A stretch of DNA of 64,000 nucleotides. It comes from Haliclona indistincta. Lineage: Eukaryota; Porifera; Demospongiae; Haplosclerida; Chalinidae. The position numbers were made by a program, and so were the translations under genes. Position 1 is the stretch's first letter; each line of letters begins with the position of its first letter. Positions 42,829-55,800 of the stretch are shown in pieces. The DNA is taken from assembly GCA_964017065.1 (NCBI GenBank), contig OZ024788.1, forward strand, positions 8,279,202 through 8,343,201, written 5' to 3'. The notes below the pieces were generated by a model. The model saw only the letters and a list, made by a program, of their open reading frames with translations. It was not told the origin of the DNA and did no database searches.

Positions 42829-43692
42829 TTATGGTTGCAAAAGTGTGTGGTCTGCTAATATCTCCCAGCCCCACCGTTTGTCAACACGTTTGGTCAAAAG
42901 ACCCTCAATCACTCCCCACAGCTTCTCTTTCTGGTTCACAGAGCTCTGGAGTGGATCGTGATGAAGCACAGTGTGTTTCAGCTCCTCTGGATTGATTGCA
43001 ATGAAGGGGGACGTCCCTGCAATCATCTCCAATAACAAACAACCGAGTGACCAGAGATCGGATGAAAACGAGAAGCAAGCAGACTGTAGCACCTCAGGAG
43101 CAAGATAAAAAGGGTAGAGAGATTGGACAGGAATGGAGGATCGTCTTGCTGAAGCCGCTAGTTCATGTACATCCATAACTTCATCTTTCATCATGGATGA
43201 AAAACACTCCTTAAGAGATTGGTCAAGGTCCGCAATAGTCCACTTCTCTTCGTTAACTCGGTGAGTGTGAATAAATTCTCCTAGTTTTAAAGAGCCAGTG
43301 GTGTCTAGGTAAACAACAGAGGGATGGAGGTTACAGTATACCAGTCCCATACTGTGAAGGTAATTGAGACCGCTGGCAAGATCCTTGAAAAACGGAGTGA
43401 TATTTTCAAGCGGAATCGGTCCATCAAGATCCATAACATCACTCAATGTTCCTCCACTAGCTAGTTCAGTCACTATCCACACATGCTGACGAGTTTCGTA
43501 CCACTCGAGGAATTTCAGCACGTTGCCATGGTCAAGCTGGTGATGAAGATGTACCGCTTGAGCAATCAGGGTCTTGTTCGCTTTTAGATATCGATGCACA
43601 CCAGCATATGTTACAGATCCCTTTCTTCTTCCTTTAAACAACTTATGAGCAGAAGAGGAAGGGAGGTTTCCGTACAACAGGTAGTTCTCCAT
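42829..43692 (-). CDS. ULK4: ULK4-like pseudokinase, kinase domain only
   Basis: Single-exon frame of 287 residues starting MENYLLYGNL and containing K-G-R-R-K-G-S, as in the ULK4 start. Kinase subdomains can be followed: G-N-V-L-K-F-L-E-W-Y-E, V-T-E-L-A-S-G-G-T-L, D-L-A-S-G-L-N-Y-L-H, Y-L-A-P-E-V-L and S-S-D-L-W-S-L-G-C-L-L-L-E-M. The catalytic HRD is Y-C-N, the DFG position is G-E-F, and no clear glycine loop is present, so it is a pseudokinase like ULK4. The long HEAT/ARM region of full ULK4 is not encoded, and the frame ends right after the kinase domain. Its start region is shared with a remnant at 38137. Divergent from NDUFA4 copy 2 (362 bp apart). Confidence 0.75.
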   Translation of the reverse strand: MENYLLYGNLPSSSAHKLFKGRRKGSVTYAGVHRYLKANKTLIAQAVHLHHQLDHGNVLKFLEWYETRQHVWIVTELASGGTLSDVMDLDGPIPLENITPFFKDLASGLNYLHSMGLVYCNLHPSVVYLDTTGSLKLGEFIHTHRVNEEKWTIADLDQSLKECFSSMMKDEVMDVHELAASARRSSIPVQSLYPFYLAPEVLQSACFSFSSDLWSLGCLLLEMIAGTSPFIAINPEELKHTVLHHDPLQSSVNQKEKLWGVIEGLLTKRVDKRWGWEILADHTLLQP

Positions 43693-43840
43693 CGACCGTT
43701 TGTCAGTTTATATTTCGCGCTGTAACTATAACAACCGCATACCAATGTGTCCTTTCCCTATACCGACCACGCATGCGTAGACTATTGAGGATCTAGGACG
43801 ACTGCACTGCACTCACGAGTCACGTCCACTGTAACAATTA

Positions 43841-43937
43841 CAGCGCAATGTCTGTCTTCCTTATGGCGTGCATAAATTGCCTAGCAGTATCACTCAAATC
43901 ATCCGGTGGTTTGGCTCGAGTAGCTGTATTTTTAGTC
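43841..43937 (-). pseudogene. Decayed copy of PPCS exon 1
   Basis: The minus strand reads A-K-P-P-D-D-L-S-D-T-A-R-Q-F-M, close to [17 protein letters not shown] of PPCS exon 1, then stops in the next codons. The start codon and the donor frame are lost. Confidence 0.75.
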
Positions 43938-44054
43938 TGGAAACACATTTTGAACGGGCGTGGTCAAGTAGGCGGGGTTACATCACGTGCGCTGTCTGTT
44001 TGGGTTGCTCGTTTGATGCTTGCGTGTGCTCTGTTCTAGAAGGATTCAGGCGAG

Positions 44055-46255
44055 ATGGCTATGTCTAGGATCATGTACCAACTCAAAAAGCATCCTGCGG
44101 TACGTGAATTGGTAGTCCTGGTTGTAAGGCCGGACACAAGACCAAACCTGTCTTTGATTTTTTCTTCTCTTTCAGGTTGTGCCCGTGTTTATTATCACTA
44201 TTGGTGGAGCCGCATTTGCTGCCGGTCAGATCTTCAGATCAGCTACTACCTACACCGATGTATCGTTAGTCCAATGCATACGCTGTTGTGTTGCTACGTG
44301 CATAGTAGCTTACAGTCTATGTTCCGCTATGTAGTATAACAATTTATCCTATTGATGTGTATGCTGTGTGAAGTAATTTGACTTGTATATGGGACTTCGT
44401 GGATCAGACATAAAACACTGTGTCCCTGTAGTTAGTGATCCATCAACTCGTGATGAGCTTATAGTGTTATTTTCTCGCATACACGTCTTGTCATTGTTTC
44501 TTGATAGTACAATAACCAGGAATTATTTGGTATTCCGGCTTTACGTAACCAAATTCGATTGTCACAATAGCTCTGCTAGTGTTACTTCTTTTGCTTACAG
44601 CTTAGAAATAGTAGCTCACACAAGATTGTAGCAATGAAAGACATGTGCAGCAGTCGATTTCCTACGCAACACTACTAGCTTTCACAACAATACCGGTTAC
44701 GATTAAGCGTGCCGCTGTGCCGCTGTCATGAGTGAGAAACAGTGCCAAAATTTGATGGTCAGGCACAAAATTAGATGTTCACAAAGAAAATTACAGCTAG
44801 TCTGTAACGGGTCAACTATAGAACTTATTTTTAGCTATACATAAGCTACTTGTGCTATTATCTCTATTCATGAGTTATGGCCAGCTTATTGTGACGACTA
44901 TTAGATCTCTTATGAAGAAATGTAAAGTTGACTGCCTAGGTACTTGTAGATTTGGTTAACCCTCAGCGCATGTGTGAGTGTTATAGTAAATGTCATTAAC
45001 CCTCGATGCATGCGCGAGGGTTATGGTACTTGCTCTGTCATTCGTTTGTTCATCCATTCTGTCCATCGTGCTCACTTCTGAAACTCAGTAAGGGTATGAA
45101 CAGGCTTAGCATGAGAATGGCTTGCAATGTTACTCGTGGATTTTGCTAAAGTGCTTTTGTTCTCAAGTTATGTATCATGTATGGCTGGCTCACCTTGACA
45201 ACCATCTTGGACCTCTCTGAAAACACAAACGCCTATAGTTGACTACCTAGATGTTTGTAAACTTCATTTGAACTGTAGGTCTGGTCTTAAGTTGCATAGA
45301 CATCTCAAGAAAAGCCTATATCTAAGCCTACAGCAATTTCACTCAGCTCACATGTTTATGGTCACGCCCACTTGGCACACCTTGTGGTCAGTCTTCTGGT
45401 TAGCATATAGTTTCAGCAGCAAACCAAGTTCCTGCAGCAATTTGTAAACCACCTAATACTTGCAGCAACTTTAAAATGCTACATGTAGGCTAGATATGTG
45501 CAGGACCGTGACACGCTGAGGGTTTTGTCATTTGTTCATTGAGCTACAGAGATCAACGATCATTTCCAATGCATTGGTTAAGGTATATGAACAGACTAAA
45601 CACAACAGTGACTCATAGATTTTGAGACATAGAGCCAGCCATCACGAGTGATGGCTGGCTCACCTTTTTGGCCTACTCTGAGAACAAAATGTATAGTAGG
45701 AGTCATGAGTTTATTCATGTATTGTGGTCAGCACTTCACTGTCTTCTGGTTTGAATAGCTGTAAGCATGCAACAGCCACATCAAACATGCCAAGGGTTTC
45801 ATCCCTGTTATAACTGCTGGTATCTCTGGTTTTAGATTTCGGCGAAAAAGCAATCCTCACCCCTGGGTGCACGTGAAGCCATCGGATAACTACAAGGTAC
45901 TAATATTATTTGACGACAACATTCCTATTTTGTTTGTTTGAAGAAGTGACGTGTGTGCTTGGATTAGTTATTGTAGTATTGAACACATTATGACAGTTCC
46001 TTGATAAAAAATGGATGCTAATTTGATATGTGGTGTCACTGGTGTGCCTTGCTGCTATGTCTAATTGTTCATTCTAGCTTTGTAATAAACACGTCTTCAA
46101 TGCTAGTATTTTTATTTTCGCGGACATTTTCTTGAATTTTTCTATGTTAGATATCTTATGTGTGCTGTAGATAAATCTCTTTGTTTCTCTCACAGTTCTA
46201 TCATGCTGTTGACTACAGCAAGGTTGCTCAGGATGAGAAACCCAAGTATGAATAA
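44055..46255 (+). CDS. NDUFA4: NDUFA4-like respiratory subunit, copy 2 (four exons)
   Basis: Exons 44055-44099, 44176-44264, 45836-45896 and 46196-46255 join to 84 residues with the same intron positions and phases as copy 1. Helix V-V-P-V-F-I-I-T-I-G-G-A-A-F; shared R-S-A-T-T-Y-T-D-V and D-E-K-P-K-Y; the N-terminus and helix have diverged. Some intron sequence beside exon 2 is also nearly the same in the two copies, so the duplication is genomic. Intron 2 (1.6 kb) holds dispersed TAACCCTCGATGCATGCGCG-type repeats near 45000. Confidence 0.87.
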
Positions 46256-46892
46256 TTTATGGTATAGCACGAACTCGGTGACTGTGTGCACTTGCACAAC
46301 TATTGAACAGAGTTGTCAGTTACTGTAATAATCCATTAGAATAATAATATTATCAAAGACATCGCCAGTGGTTTTGAGTACGATTGTGGCGTGATCGTGT
46401 GCAAAGACCAGATTATCAGAGCTAAAAAATCTCATTATTATTCGTTCTTTTCCCAATATTATTGCTGTGTGTCCAGTAATCACAATTGGTCCTGAATCGG
46501 ATTCATAGTAAGGATTCATTTCTTCCATGCTACATGTAGTTATTATACACATTATTCGTACACCGTGTGTGTGTGTGTGTGCTTGCAACCCAAGCCTAGT
46601 TAGAAAACTGGAACGTACATAACATCTATTACATAATTATAAATTGATGGACAATCAACCCTAGGGCTTTATTTAGGAGGGGCGCTCACCCCCTCGTACT
46701 GTTGTTGTAGTATAGTTCTTAGCGTCTATAACTATCTCCCCACCAAATTTTCATTGACGTGTGGTTCGCCCCTTGCATAATTATCCTGACAATGTTGGTG
46801 AAAATCGAGAGTAATGAGATTAAGAGAGTCATGGTATTGATATGGTATTGACTAAAAATTAATGAGAGTCAAGGAGTCATGGATGAAGAAAC
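46256..46892. other. Spacer, no gene supported
   Basis: A 90-codon minus-strand frame (46588-46316) overlaps a (GT)n run and lacks any recognised motif. Otherwise AT-rich sequence. Confidence 0.3.
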
Positions 46893-49800
46893 TTAATTAT
46901 TATAGTACCGAAAAATAAAATGATTACGTGTACACTCATCAAAATATTCAATCTTTAGATTTTCTCGAACATCATATATTTTTCGTACGATTCTATCAAC
47001 ATTGCCTGTCAGTCGTAGTAACCTGATCGTTTTGTGTTCATTAACTACACGAATCAATTCAATGTACTGTTCGTGATTCCACTCGGAATATGGTACCATC
47101 AAATCTTCGAGACAAGACTGATCTTTGCTCTCTTGTAAACCAGCAACTAAATGTTCTATAATCGCATCATTGTATCCTTCAAAGTAACAAACTTTCAATG
47201 TGCAATTGGATCCAATTCCTTGAACTAGTTTGTTGATGCTACTAATGTCGTAGTTATTTATAAGAATAAGTGATAATTCTTTTAAGACACATTGCGGTGA
47301 TTGAAGAAATTGGACAAAGGCAGTGCAGGCATCATCTGGAATCTGACAAGATTTGAGTTTTAGTACTGTAAGAGAACTAAAATCTCCAGATTGAAGGAGG
47401 CTAGGAGTGAGAGTCAGATAGGACAGTTGAAGACACTCTAGTTTTGATGAAACTGTTAACGGAAGAGTAGCTAAACCATAGCAACTTTCTTCAGCTGCAA
47501 CTTTTATTCTATGTTGTGTCGGACATGCCTGGAGTTGTTCACATATATGTGACAAATTGTCAGAATGAGTGTCATAACGAAGTTTAGCAAGACAAAAGAA
47601 AACATTTTCTAACGAGCTAATGGAGGGAAGCGCTTCAAAGAGTGGTGCAAGACATGTTGTAGGCGTGACATGTACAGTAAGTGATTTCAACAGTGGACAA
47701 TAAGTTGAGATGTTAGTAAAAATGTCAGTACAATCATTCTCTTGTTCGTTTCTATTTTCAATTGTGAGTTCTACTACTTTCTGAGTATGAGGGTAAAACA
47801 ATGGAATGTACCTTGCTTCTGCATTGAGTACTGCTATATGACCAATACTGCTCCAGCGATGGTCAGAAGACATTACGAGACCTTTAGAAAGTACTTCAGC
47901 ATAATAAATACCATCAGCAAGCCATGTCCTATTGCTGTGTGAAATACAGTAGCCAGCTACAAAGAAATCTGTTGGATTAATATAAGATCGTGGTAAATTA
48001 AGGAGACCATATTTGCCAGTTTCTCTAGCTGGTAGATCATGGTTTAAAGAAAATGTTAGACGAATGAAATCAGGAGATTGTGTCTCGTAAAGTAGGTGCA
48101 TTGCTGATAAGAGTATTCCTTTTTGATTGTTAGCAATTTGAAGATATCTTGCTAATATTTGATCATCCCAACTGAAGTTTGTTAGCCCTGCCGTGAAAAG
48201 CATAACTGCCACATAAATTGACTTCGGCGGATTCCTTGAATAATTAATTTCATAACAATAATTAGAAAGAAATTGTTTTACAGGAAATGGTGATTGTAAA
48301 ACTGTTTGCAGCCTCTTGAATGTGTCTTGTTGTGAGCAATAGTAAGCGGCCATGTACTCCTGCAAGGTGACGTGCAAGAAGACAAAAGATTCAGATTTCC
48401 TGCCTGGATACACTTCCTCGACTCTCTGCATCAGACCAAAAGATTCAAATTCTGTTTCTAGACCAAGTGTTTGAAAATCTTCAGGAAACTTAAACACGTA
48501 CGTTTGCTGCTCTATCCCTTTTGCTGCTAATTGTGCAAGTGCCATAAAAGGTTCTTTTGCCTTTTCTGGCAGATCAGTAAAATTATCTATAACCCATTCT
48601 CTCTGACCATACTCATGATGGCAACATAAGTATCGTAGCAACATAGTAGTTACCAGGTCAGTATATAACTCCGTTAGGGTACTAGGGGAATACTCTGTAT
48701 CGCCATGGTTCCAATGGAGCCGATAAAGGTCTGTTATCATGACGCACTGAGCTGGTATGTGCATCAGATTGTGTATGTATGGATGAGAGGACAAGTAAGA
48801 TTCGAAATCAGTCAACAATTTACTATCATCACCACTGCAAGCTGAAGTGATGTAGTTCTTCATGTTTTCCTTTGTGAAATAAAAAGGCTGAATTATCTTA
48901 TCAGTAGGCTAGCGTTGATGCTCACAATGAACCTTGCTAAGAACCAAAAGGGTGGCACTTGGCAGCAATTCTTTATCAGTAAGTTGCTGATATACAGAGC
49001 CATGAGGTGGCATCTGTTGCTCATTCAGACGATCAAGACCATCAACAATAAGAAGAACTTGTTTGCCCTTTGAATTAACTAAATCTTGACATATCTTCTT
49101 CTTCAAAGCTTGGTCAGGATAGCACAGGAAGTCACTGAATAACTTAGCTTCACGAATTTGTTGGTTGCATAGATTAATGAAAATCACGATTGACCAGTCT
49201 TGCAGAAGCTCACCACTAGCCCATTTTTTACACATTTCCAAAGCAAAGGCAGATTTACCCACACCAGGAAGACCCTCGATAAAAACATGACTAGCTGAAG
49301 CTTCCTTGATGCATTTGCCAACTTCACTTATTTCTAACACGCAAGTACCTATAGTTCTAAAATTGTGCAGCCATAAGCGAACATCTCCCGTTTCTTTCCA
49401 CAGGCGATCAGAGCGATCAGAGCGTTCACAGTTGTGGAGAAGAATGAACGGCTGGTATTCTCTTAAAGAAGGCCCTTCAAAGTATGTGTCATCCACCTTG
49501 TGTTTGTATACATACTTAAGATAAAGCTTGAACAATTCTAGAGGGTTATTATCTTCATCTACATAAAAGTTAGTCAGTGCTGCAGAGATAAGGGAATAAA
49601 AATAAAATAATGTAAATTAGTAATCTGTAATATCTTGACATCAAGAATGTAGTGTATTAGCCTAGTACCTAGTCGTTAAATTAACGCCTAGTATCAAATG
49701 CACACGCATGCGCGAATAAAATGGGCGGGGACAGCTATAGCATGCTTTCACATCGTGCCAGTACGGAGATCTAACCAACATTGGATACTCGTAGCTACAG

Positions 49801-52800
49801 GATTGTATGTCCAAGTTTGCTGCCAACTACGTCTTGTCGTTTGTTAGTATTCGAATTTCTTCGTCAGCAAAACTGAAGCACGAGGTCAGTGCACATGTCA
49901 CAAACGAGAACGGAAAATATCCGGTATTACTGGAATGTCGGGAAAATTTCGCGCATGCGTATACATTTGAAACTAGGCGCTCTATTTGGCGCCGAGGTAC
50001 TAGGCTAGTAGTGCATTAGCTACAACCGGTATCGCAACAGTGTACCAAAGTATCTTGAGCCCCGTTTACACACACCCTATCCGGATTAACCCAACCCAGA
50101 TACAATCCGGATCACGTCCCGTTTACACGCGAGCCAAAATGCAGGTGATTTTGATGTGATAGAAGGACTATCTTGTGCATAACAGAAGAGATAACCTTGC
50201 TATACACTCCATGCTTGCTTTGTTGCAACAATAAGGACCGGAATAGTCAACCAGCAAGCTACTTTTGGTAAAACAACTGCACAGCCGACACGGTAGCCTA
50301 CAATACGTCTAGAAATCGGTTTTTTGCTATTACAAGACTTGCCTTGGCTAGGAGAGGATAGCTAGAGAAAAGAACATGCATCACCGTCCTTCTGCTGTGC
50401 AGTGGTAACTACAATTCATCAAGAGAAGACTAGCAACAGCGCGTTTGAACTCACTTTATCGCGTACAACTGTTCACACGTGGACCCGATCCGGATTAATC
50501 CGGATTCAATCCACCTCCGGATGTGGATTGAGCAATCCGGATTGAATCCGGATCGATCCGGATAACCTCGCGTTTACACGCAGGTCGATCCGGATTCAAT
50601 CCGGGTTGGAGGTGCCGTGTAAACGGGGCTTTGGATCCGAACTGAACCAACAACACACTTACAATGCATTTATACACACAGTAGGAGTTACATGACATGA
50701 CAGGAGTTTTGTGACTTTACAAGACAAACAATGGTTCAGTCAGAACGGAGCCGGACACTACAAAGAATACTATAGAAAGATAATTAATGGGAAATAGTGG
50801 CCTGAACTTTTGGCCTGTAACAGCTTTTAACCATCTTTCCCCTGTAAAAGCACGTACCTTTATTGTTAGCCTTGTACCCGGGCCTTCAAGAGAGGAGCAT
50901 CATAGATGATGCCCTTGTGTACACTGCACATAATGCGTATTAATTTATGCTTCTTCGTGGTCTTTTCTGTGTTTCAAGACATTGTATACCAAGGCTGATA
51001 GTTATCTACAACATACATGTAGGTTTAACTGATTACGTCCTGCACGTGACTTGTACAGAGGTGTAGCAAGCTTATGCTGATTGGGCTGTGCGTACATATA
51101 GGTTATACCATGAAAAGGAGGGCAATACGGGATTTAAATCACCGCGGAAACCGATGATATAGACGACCCGAGCGCGAAGCGCGAGGGCGTCTATTTCGGT
51201 TTCCAAGGTGATTTTAATCCCGTATTGCCCGACTGTTTCATGGTATAAGGTATTTATACCATACTGCGCTCTCAGGTAAGCTTCCCAAGACTACCAAGCA
51301 CTGAAACAAGCCCTCTACTGTTGCGAGAAGCCAGTAGTGTAGCCGTTTCCATCATCTAGTGACGATCGTGTAAGAGCGCGTCGTTTGAATTCATAAGTTA
51401 GTGATGACGCTTCAGTTTACTATCTTCTAGCCGTGTAGAAGCGCTACTTTGGGTCTCACTAGAAGCGCTTAAGCATGGAGAAGCTAACTACGAAGTGTAA
51501 GTGCGTGAATCAAATCTTTTTCCAAGCTACGACAGTATAACTGTTTTGTTCACAACGCGTCCATTCTGCGGTGTGATAAGTGAATTTGGAGGTGTAATAA
51601 GTGAACTGGGAGGTGTAATAAGTGAAATAAATCACCTCGTTTTGAGCAATCTGATTGGTCAGAAACATTGAAGTATGGTATAATGCAGGTTATAGTACAG
51701 TGGAAGCTATCTAATCTGGTAACCCTTGGGACCAACCGCTGTGGCCTGATTAGACAGGTTGGCTGCATTACATCTGACCTTTGTAATATGGTTGATAATG
51801 TGGTTTTGGCTGCATTATACAGTTTAAGGCTACGTTCACACGTAGTTGGTCAGTCTAAAAACAGGAAATGCATTCGGATTCAACTCCCTCGTTTTTGCTT
51901 TTTACACTGCTCCGTTTTGGCAGTTTTGCAAGCGGAAGCAAATGGAATGTGGGCGTGGTGTTTTCGTGCGAGCATGCTAGCACTCGCTCATACGCATGAA
52001 CCAGCGAAGAAATCGGTATTTTTCTTTGATAGATGTTGTTCCAGGGCTCGTGCTAGTATTCTCTGCGAGTATAAAGGCTGAGATGTGCTCTTATCAATAG
52101 TGTGTATCCGCTTTTGGTGTTAATACACGTGCGTTTTTCCTGCCTCCGTCTTCCAAGTCTCCACTTAAATTAAGTCTCCGTTTTCAGGCGAGTTTTCATA
52201 TGTGTGTAAACGAGAGGCCTAAACAGAGACAAATGTCTGTTTTTTTGCTGAAATCGTCTTCATGTAAACAGTGGCTTATACAGACAATGCACATTGCAAC
52301 CACGCTGTTGCTGTAGTAAAGGATAGAGAAGTTGCCCAGAATGTAAGAGTAAACCCATCTTCTACTTCCTTGGATACGATAAGAATGTCAGCTTTTGCAA
52401 AGTGATGGGAGTAAGAGTGAATCGTGGTATGAGGCTACAGTTGTTTGCGAAGATCTTGCATAACGGAAGCGAAAGTGGAAGTATGACGTCAGCCAATCAA
52501 ACGCATGAAAGTGTGACTAACTGAAGCTGTACACGTGACGAAAAGTGAATTTGATTGGCCAGCGTCACACTTCCGCTTTCGCTTCTGTTATGCAAGATCT
52601 TCGCAAGCAACTGTAGGTCTGGAGGTTCTTTGTACAGTGTAACCTCGATTATCCGGACAGCTTTGGCCACAGAAAATTTCTAGACGTCCGGATAACCGAA
52701 AAAGTCCGGATAAAATGGTGGCCGTTCACAAGCATCCAAACGATAGCAATACAGGCTTAGATCGTTGAGATCGCACTCTCTTGTTATGCAAACATTGTTT

Positions 52801-55800
52801 CCTACCATGGAGAGGTGAAATAAACCAGACCGCTTGGCTACAGAACTGTAAAAAACAACGAGCAAACAGCAGCGTGGCTGTTAATTATATTCATAACGTG
52901 TAAAATTGTAAGCGCTAATAATATTAATTTAATTTTGTACATACCAAATATCTAATTATCCGAAAACAAGCTCCTCCAGCTAGTCCGGATAATCGAGGTC
53001 CGGACCCTCGATTATCAATGGAATCACTCGACCCTCGAATAATATGTGTGGTGAACGTTTGGGACCCTCCACTTCTGGCTGAAATAGAAAGGTGACCGGC
53101 TAATTCAGGTGACCGCTTAGACAGGTTTGACTGTATCGATGTTTCTTATGCTATCCACATTAATAATCCATCTCAGAGACTACAACATGCTCATCTTACA
53201 GCCATTCTATGCAGCGCCAAAATCTAACTACATCTGTGAATATAGGATTTTATTCATGAACAAATCTGACTGGTAGTTGACAACTATATGTCTATGAATG
53301 GCAATGTTTGCTAGACCTTCTCCCAACCATCCATCCAATTATCAGTAGGCCGTGTGGAGAGGGTCAGCTGTTAAAGTAACTATCATTATGTGGTCCTGGT
53401 ATAACCATAGACATACAAGAAAATAAAAAGATTTCTAACGAAATCAAAAGGATGTAGGGATAAATAAATCTGCTACTGGTCCACAATGTAAACCAACAAG
53501 GAGCAAGCATGGAATGGTAACACGATTGACTTGCTAACAGACCATAGATCCCTACATCAGTGGCTGTACATAACATTTTGACTATACTATAATTATTTTG
53601 TCACAAGCTAAATTCAATTCAATGCATGTCAGGTGTCAGTCAATAGCAACTAGCAGAACTGCTGTAGTCAGCCACTGATGTAGGGATCTATGGTCTGTTA
53701 GCAAGTCAATCGTGTTACCATTCCATGCTTGCTCCTTGTTGGTTTACATTGTGGACCAGTAGCAGATTTATTTATCCCTACATCCTTTTGATTTCGTTAG
53801 AAATCTTTTTATTTTCTTGTTTGTGTCCTTTTTTCTTTTATAGTGAGTTTCAAATTTTTGGTGCAGTTCGAATTCGGCAAGATAATGTATCTCTTTTTTG
53901 TTTCCATCATTGGTTTGGTTTGCTTTTCTTGATAATTGCTTTTTAACCTGTGGCTCCTAAATACTGAAACTAGCTCATGCATTCATGCATGCTGAAGCCT
54001 GAATGCACAGCATACTAGCCCCGCCCACTCTGGTTTAGAGTTTTCTGTATGGCTGTGATACTATCTGGCAAGCAGCAAAACGGTGATACTACACGAGCTT
54101 ACTCTGTGAGTTGTTCTTCGAAGACTCCAGACGCCAATATGCGCTCTTCATACGGCGATACTCTACAAGTGTGTTTGGTCACGTGCGTATTACGTAATCA
54201 CAATAATGGCGTCTAACACTTAGCTGACAACTGTTCGTGATCGTGAGCTCGTCAAATGTATATCGTCGTTTCGCTAGAAACTAAGTTCAAAAGGCACATG
54301 CCAGGAGAATTTCATGACTGTTCGTGGGTGTTTTGGTCTCGACACTGCTCGCGTAAAGGCGCTAGGCGAGTTGAAGAAAGAAAGAAAGAAAGAAAACGAA
54401 GATGACGAAGGTCGATTTTCACCGTTTCCAGGTTCGTCACTTTAGTAACAATTTCGAGCAATCTCCTTGCTACTGTAAGATGGGGCAACGCCAGAGAACA
54501 GATCTAAGTGTCTTTGGACGTATACAATTCATCACCAGGCGAAATATCAGCGTTTGAACGCTAATACATTGTATGTAGCCGCCATCTTTTTTTCTCGTTC
54601 ATCCCTACATAGGGAGGCACTACCGTGCCTCCCTAATAGTATCCCTTAGAGAGACTGGCAACAGGCAAAATTTCACCGTGTTCCATGTTACAATTTAGCT
54701 TTTTATGAGTGTGAGTGAAGGACCGCCAAACAATGCATAATAGATAATCAGAACCGAGAATTTAAAGCAGCAGGAGATTGACACTAAAGAAGTGAATGCA
54801 GTCTGGTTCCACAGACGGGCAGCTAAACTGGACGGTAGAACGAAACCTAGAACAGCTACAGTTTATTTATAAAAGAGCAACACACGAGCAGTGCAGTCAG
54901 CCAAGTTTCATCGCACGGTAGTACTACACTTAGTCAATGAAGCACCATGGTGCAGATGCCTCGGTGGAATTGCATGCATACTGCACACTGGACATGCTTT
55001 GACCGTCAACACACAGCAACTACATACAGCTACTCCATCAGCAGATGATGATTGTAACAGATTTATAAAGTACAATAGTCATACAAGCTGGCAAAAATAA
55101 CAGAAGCCAATGGTATGCTACCACAGTGTAATAGTTAGTTGGGTGTGCACAAAGCAGCCATGCTTGTAGCAGCTAGCTTTTTTCGGTTTTGCTGATTTTT
55201 GCTCGGACCCGCCACGCTATCCTGTAGTCCAGATCAAACCTACACTCTGCTAGCCAGTTAACCATGGACACATTCGACTTCGGAGAAGTTCAGATCGCCA
55301 GCAACGGTAAACAAAGTAAGCAAATCACGCCATAACTCACGAACAAAGCTTTAATTCAAAATCTAAGACCATCAAGTTCGAGATATTAACGTGTTATGTC
55401 TATATTGCACTTACCACCAGCTGATTCTTCGCCGTCTTTCAGAACTAGAGCGGACAGACACACAGACACGCACGATTACTGTATGCCTCGTGGCTCCGCC
55501 CACCGAGGCATAATAACAGGACGTAGTAATACAATGATTCTGTGTGATTGCATGCGGTCTGTGTTTGTATCAGCAAATTCTAGTACAAAAAGCTGGTTAC
55601 AGGAACACGACCATCTTTCAGTGCAACTCACTAAATCTCTTAGCACTATTCCTGCAGTCCTAGCTACTAGCGGTCGACAAAGAGCTGCCACAGTGTACTG
55701 TCCCAACGTGTTTGCCAAGAGCTGTCCTAGCAACCAACACCTTGTTGGGAGGATACCAGAACAGACATGTGTAAAACTAATGTTTAACCCATAACGCAGA

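Noticed and set aside
46316..46588. 90-codon minus-strand ORF after NDUFA4 copy 2
   Set aside because: Starts in a (GT)n tract, lacks domain or splice support, and no homologue was recognised.
48909..48911. TAG as recoded codon (selenocysteine or similar)
   Set aside because: Selenocysteine uses TGA, and no structural element was seen; a null allele or error is simpler.
55396..55794. 132-codon plus-strand ORF
   Set aside because: The first part is a dispersed ACACAGACACGCACGATTAC / GCCTCGTGGCTCC repeat; the rest shows no protein motif.
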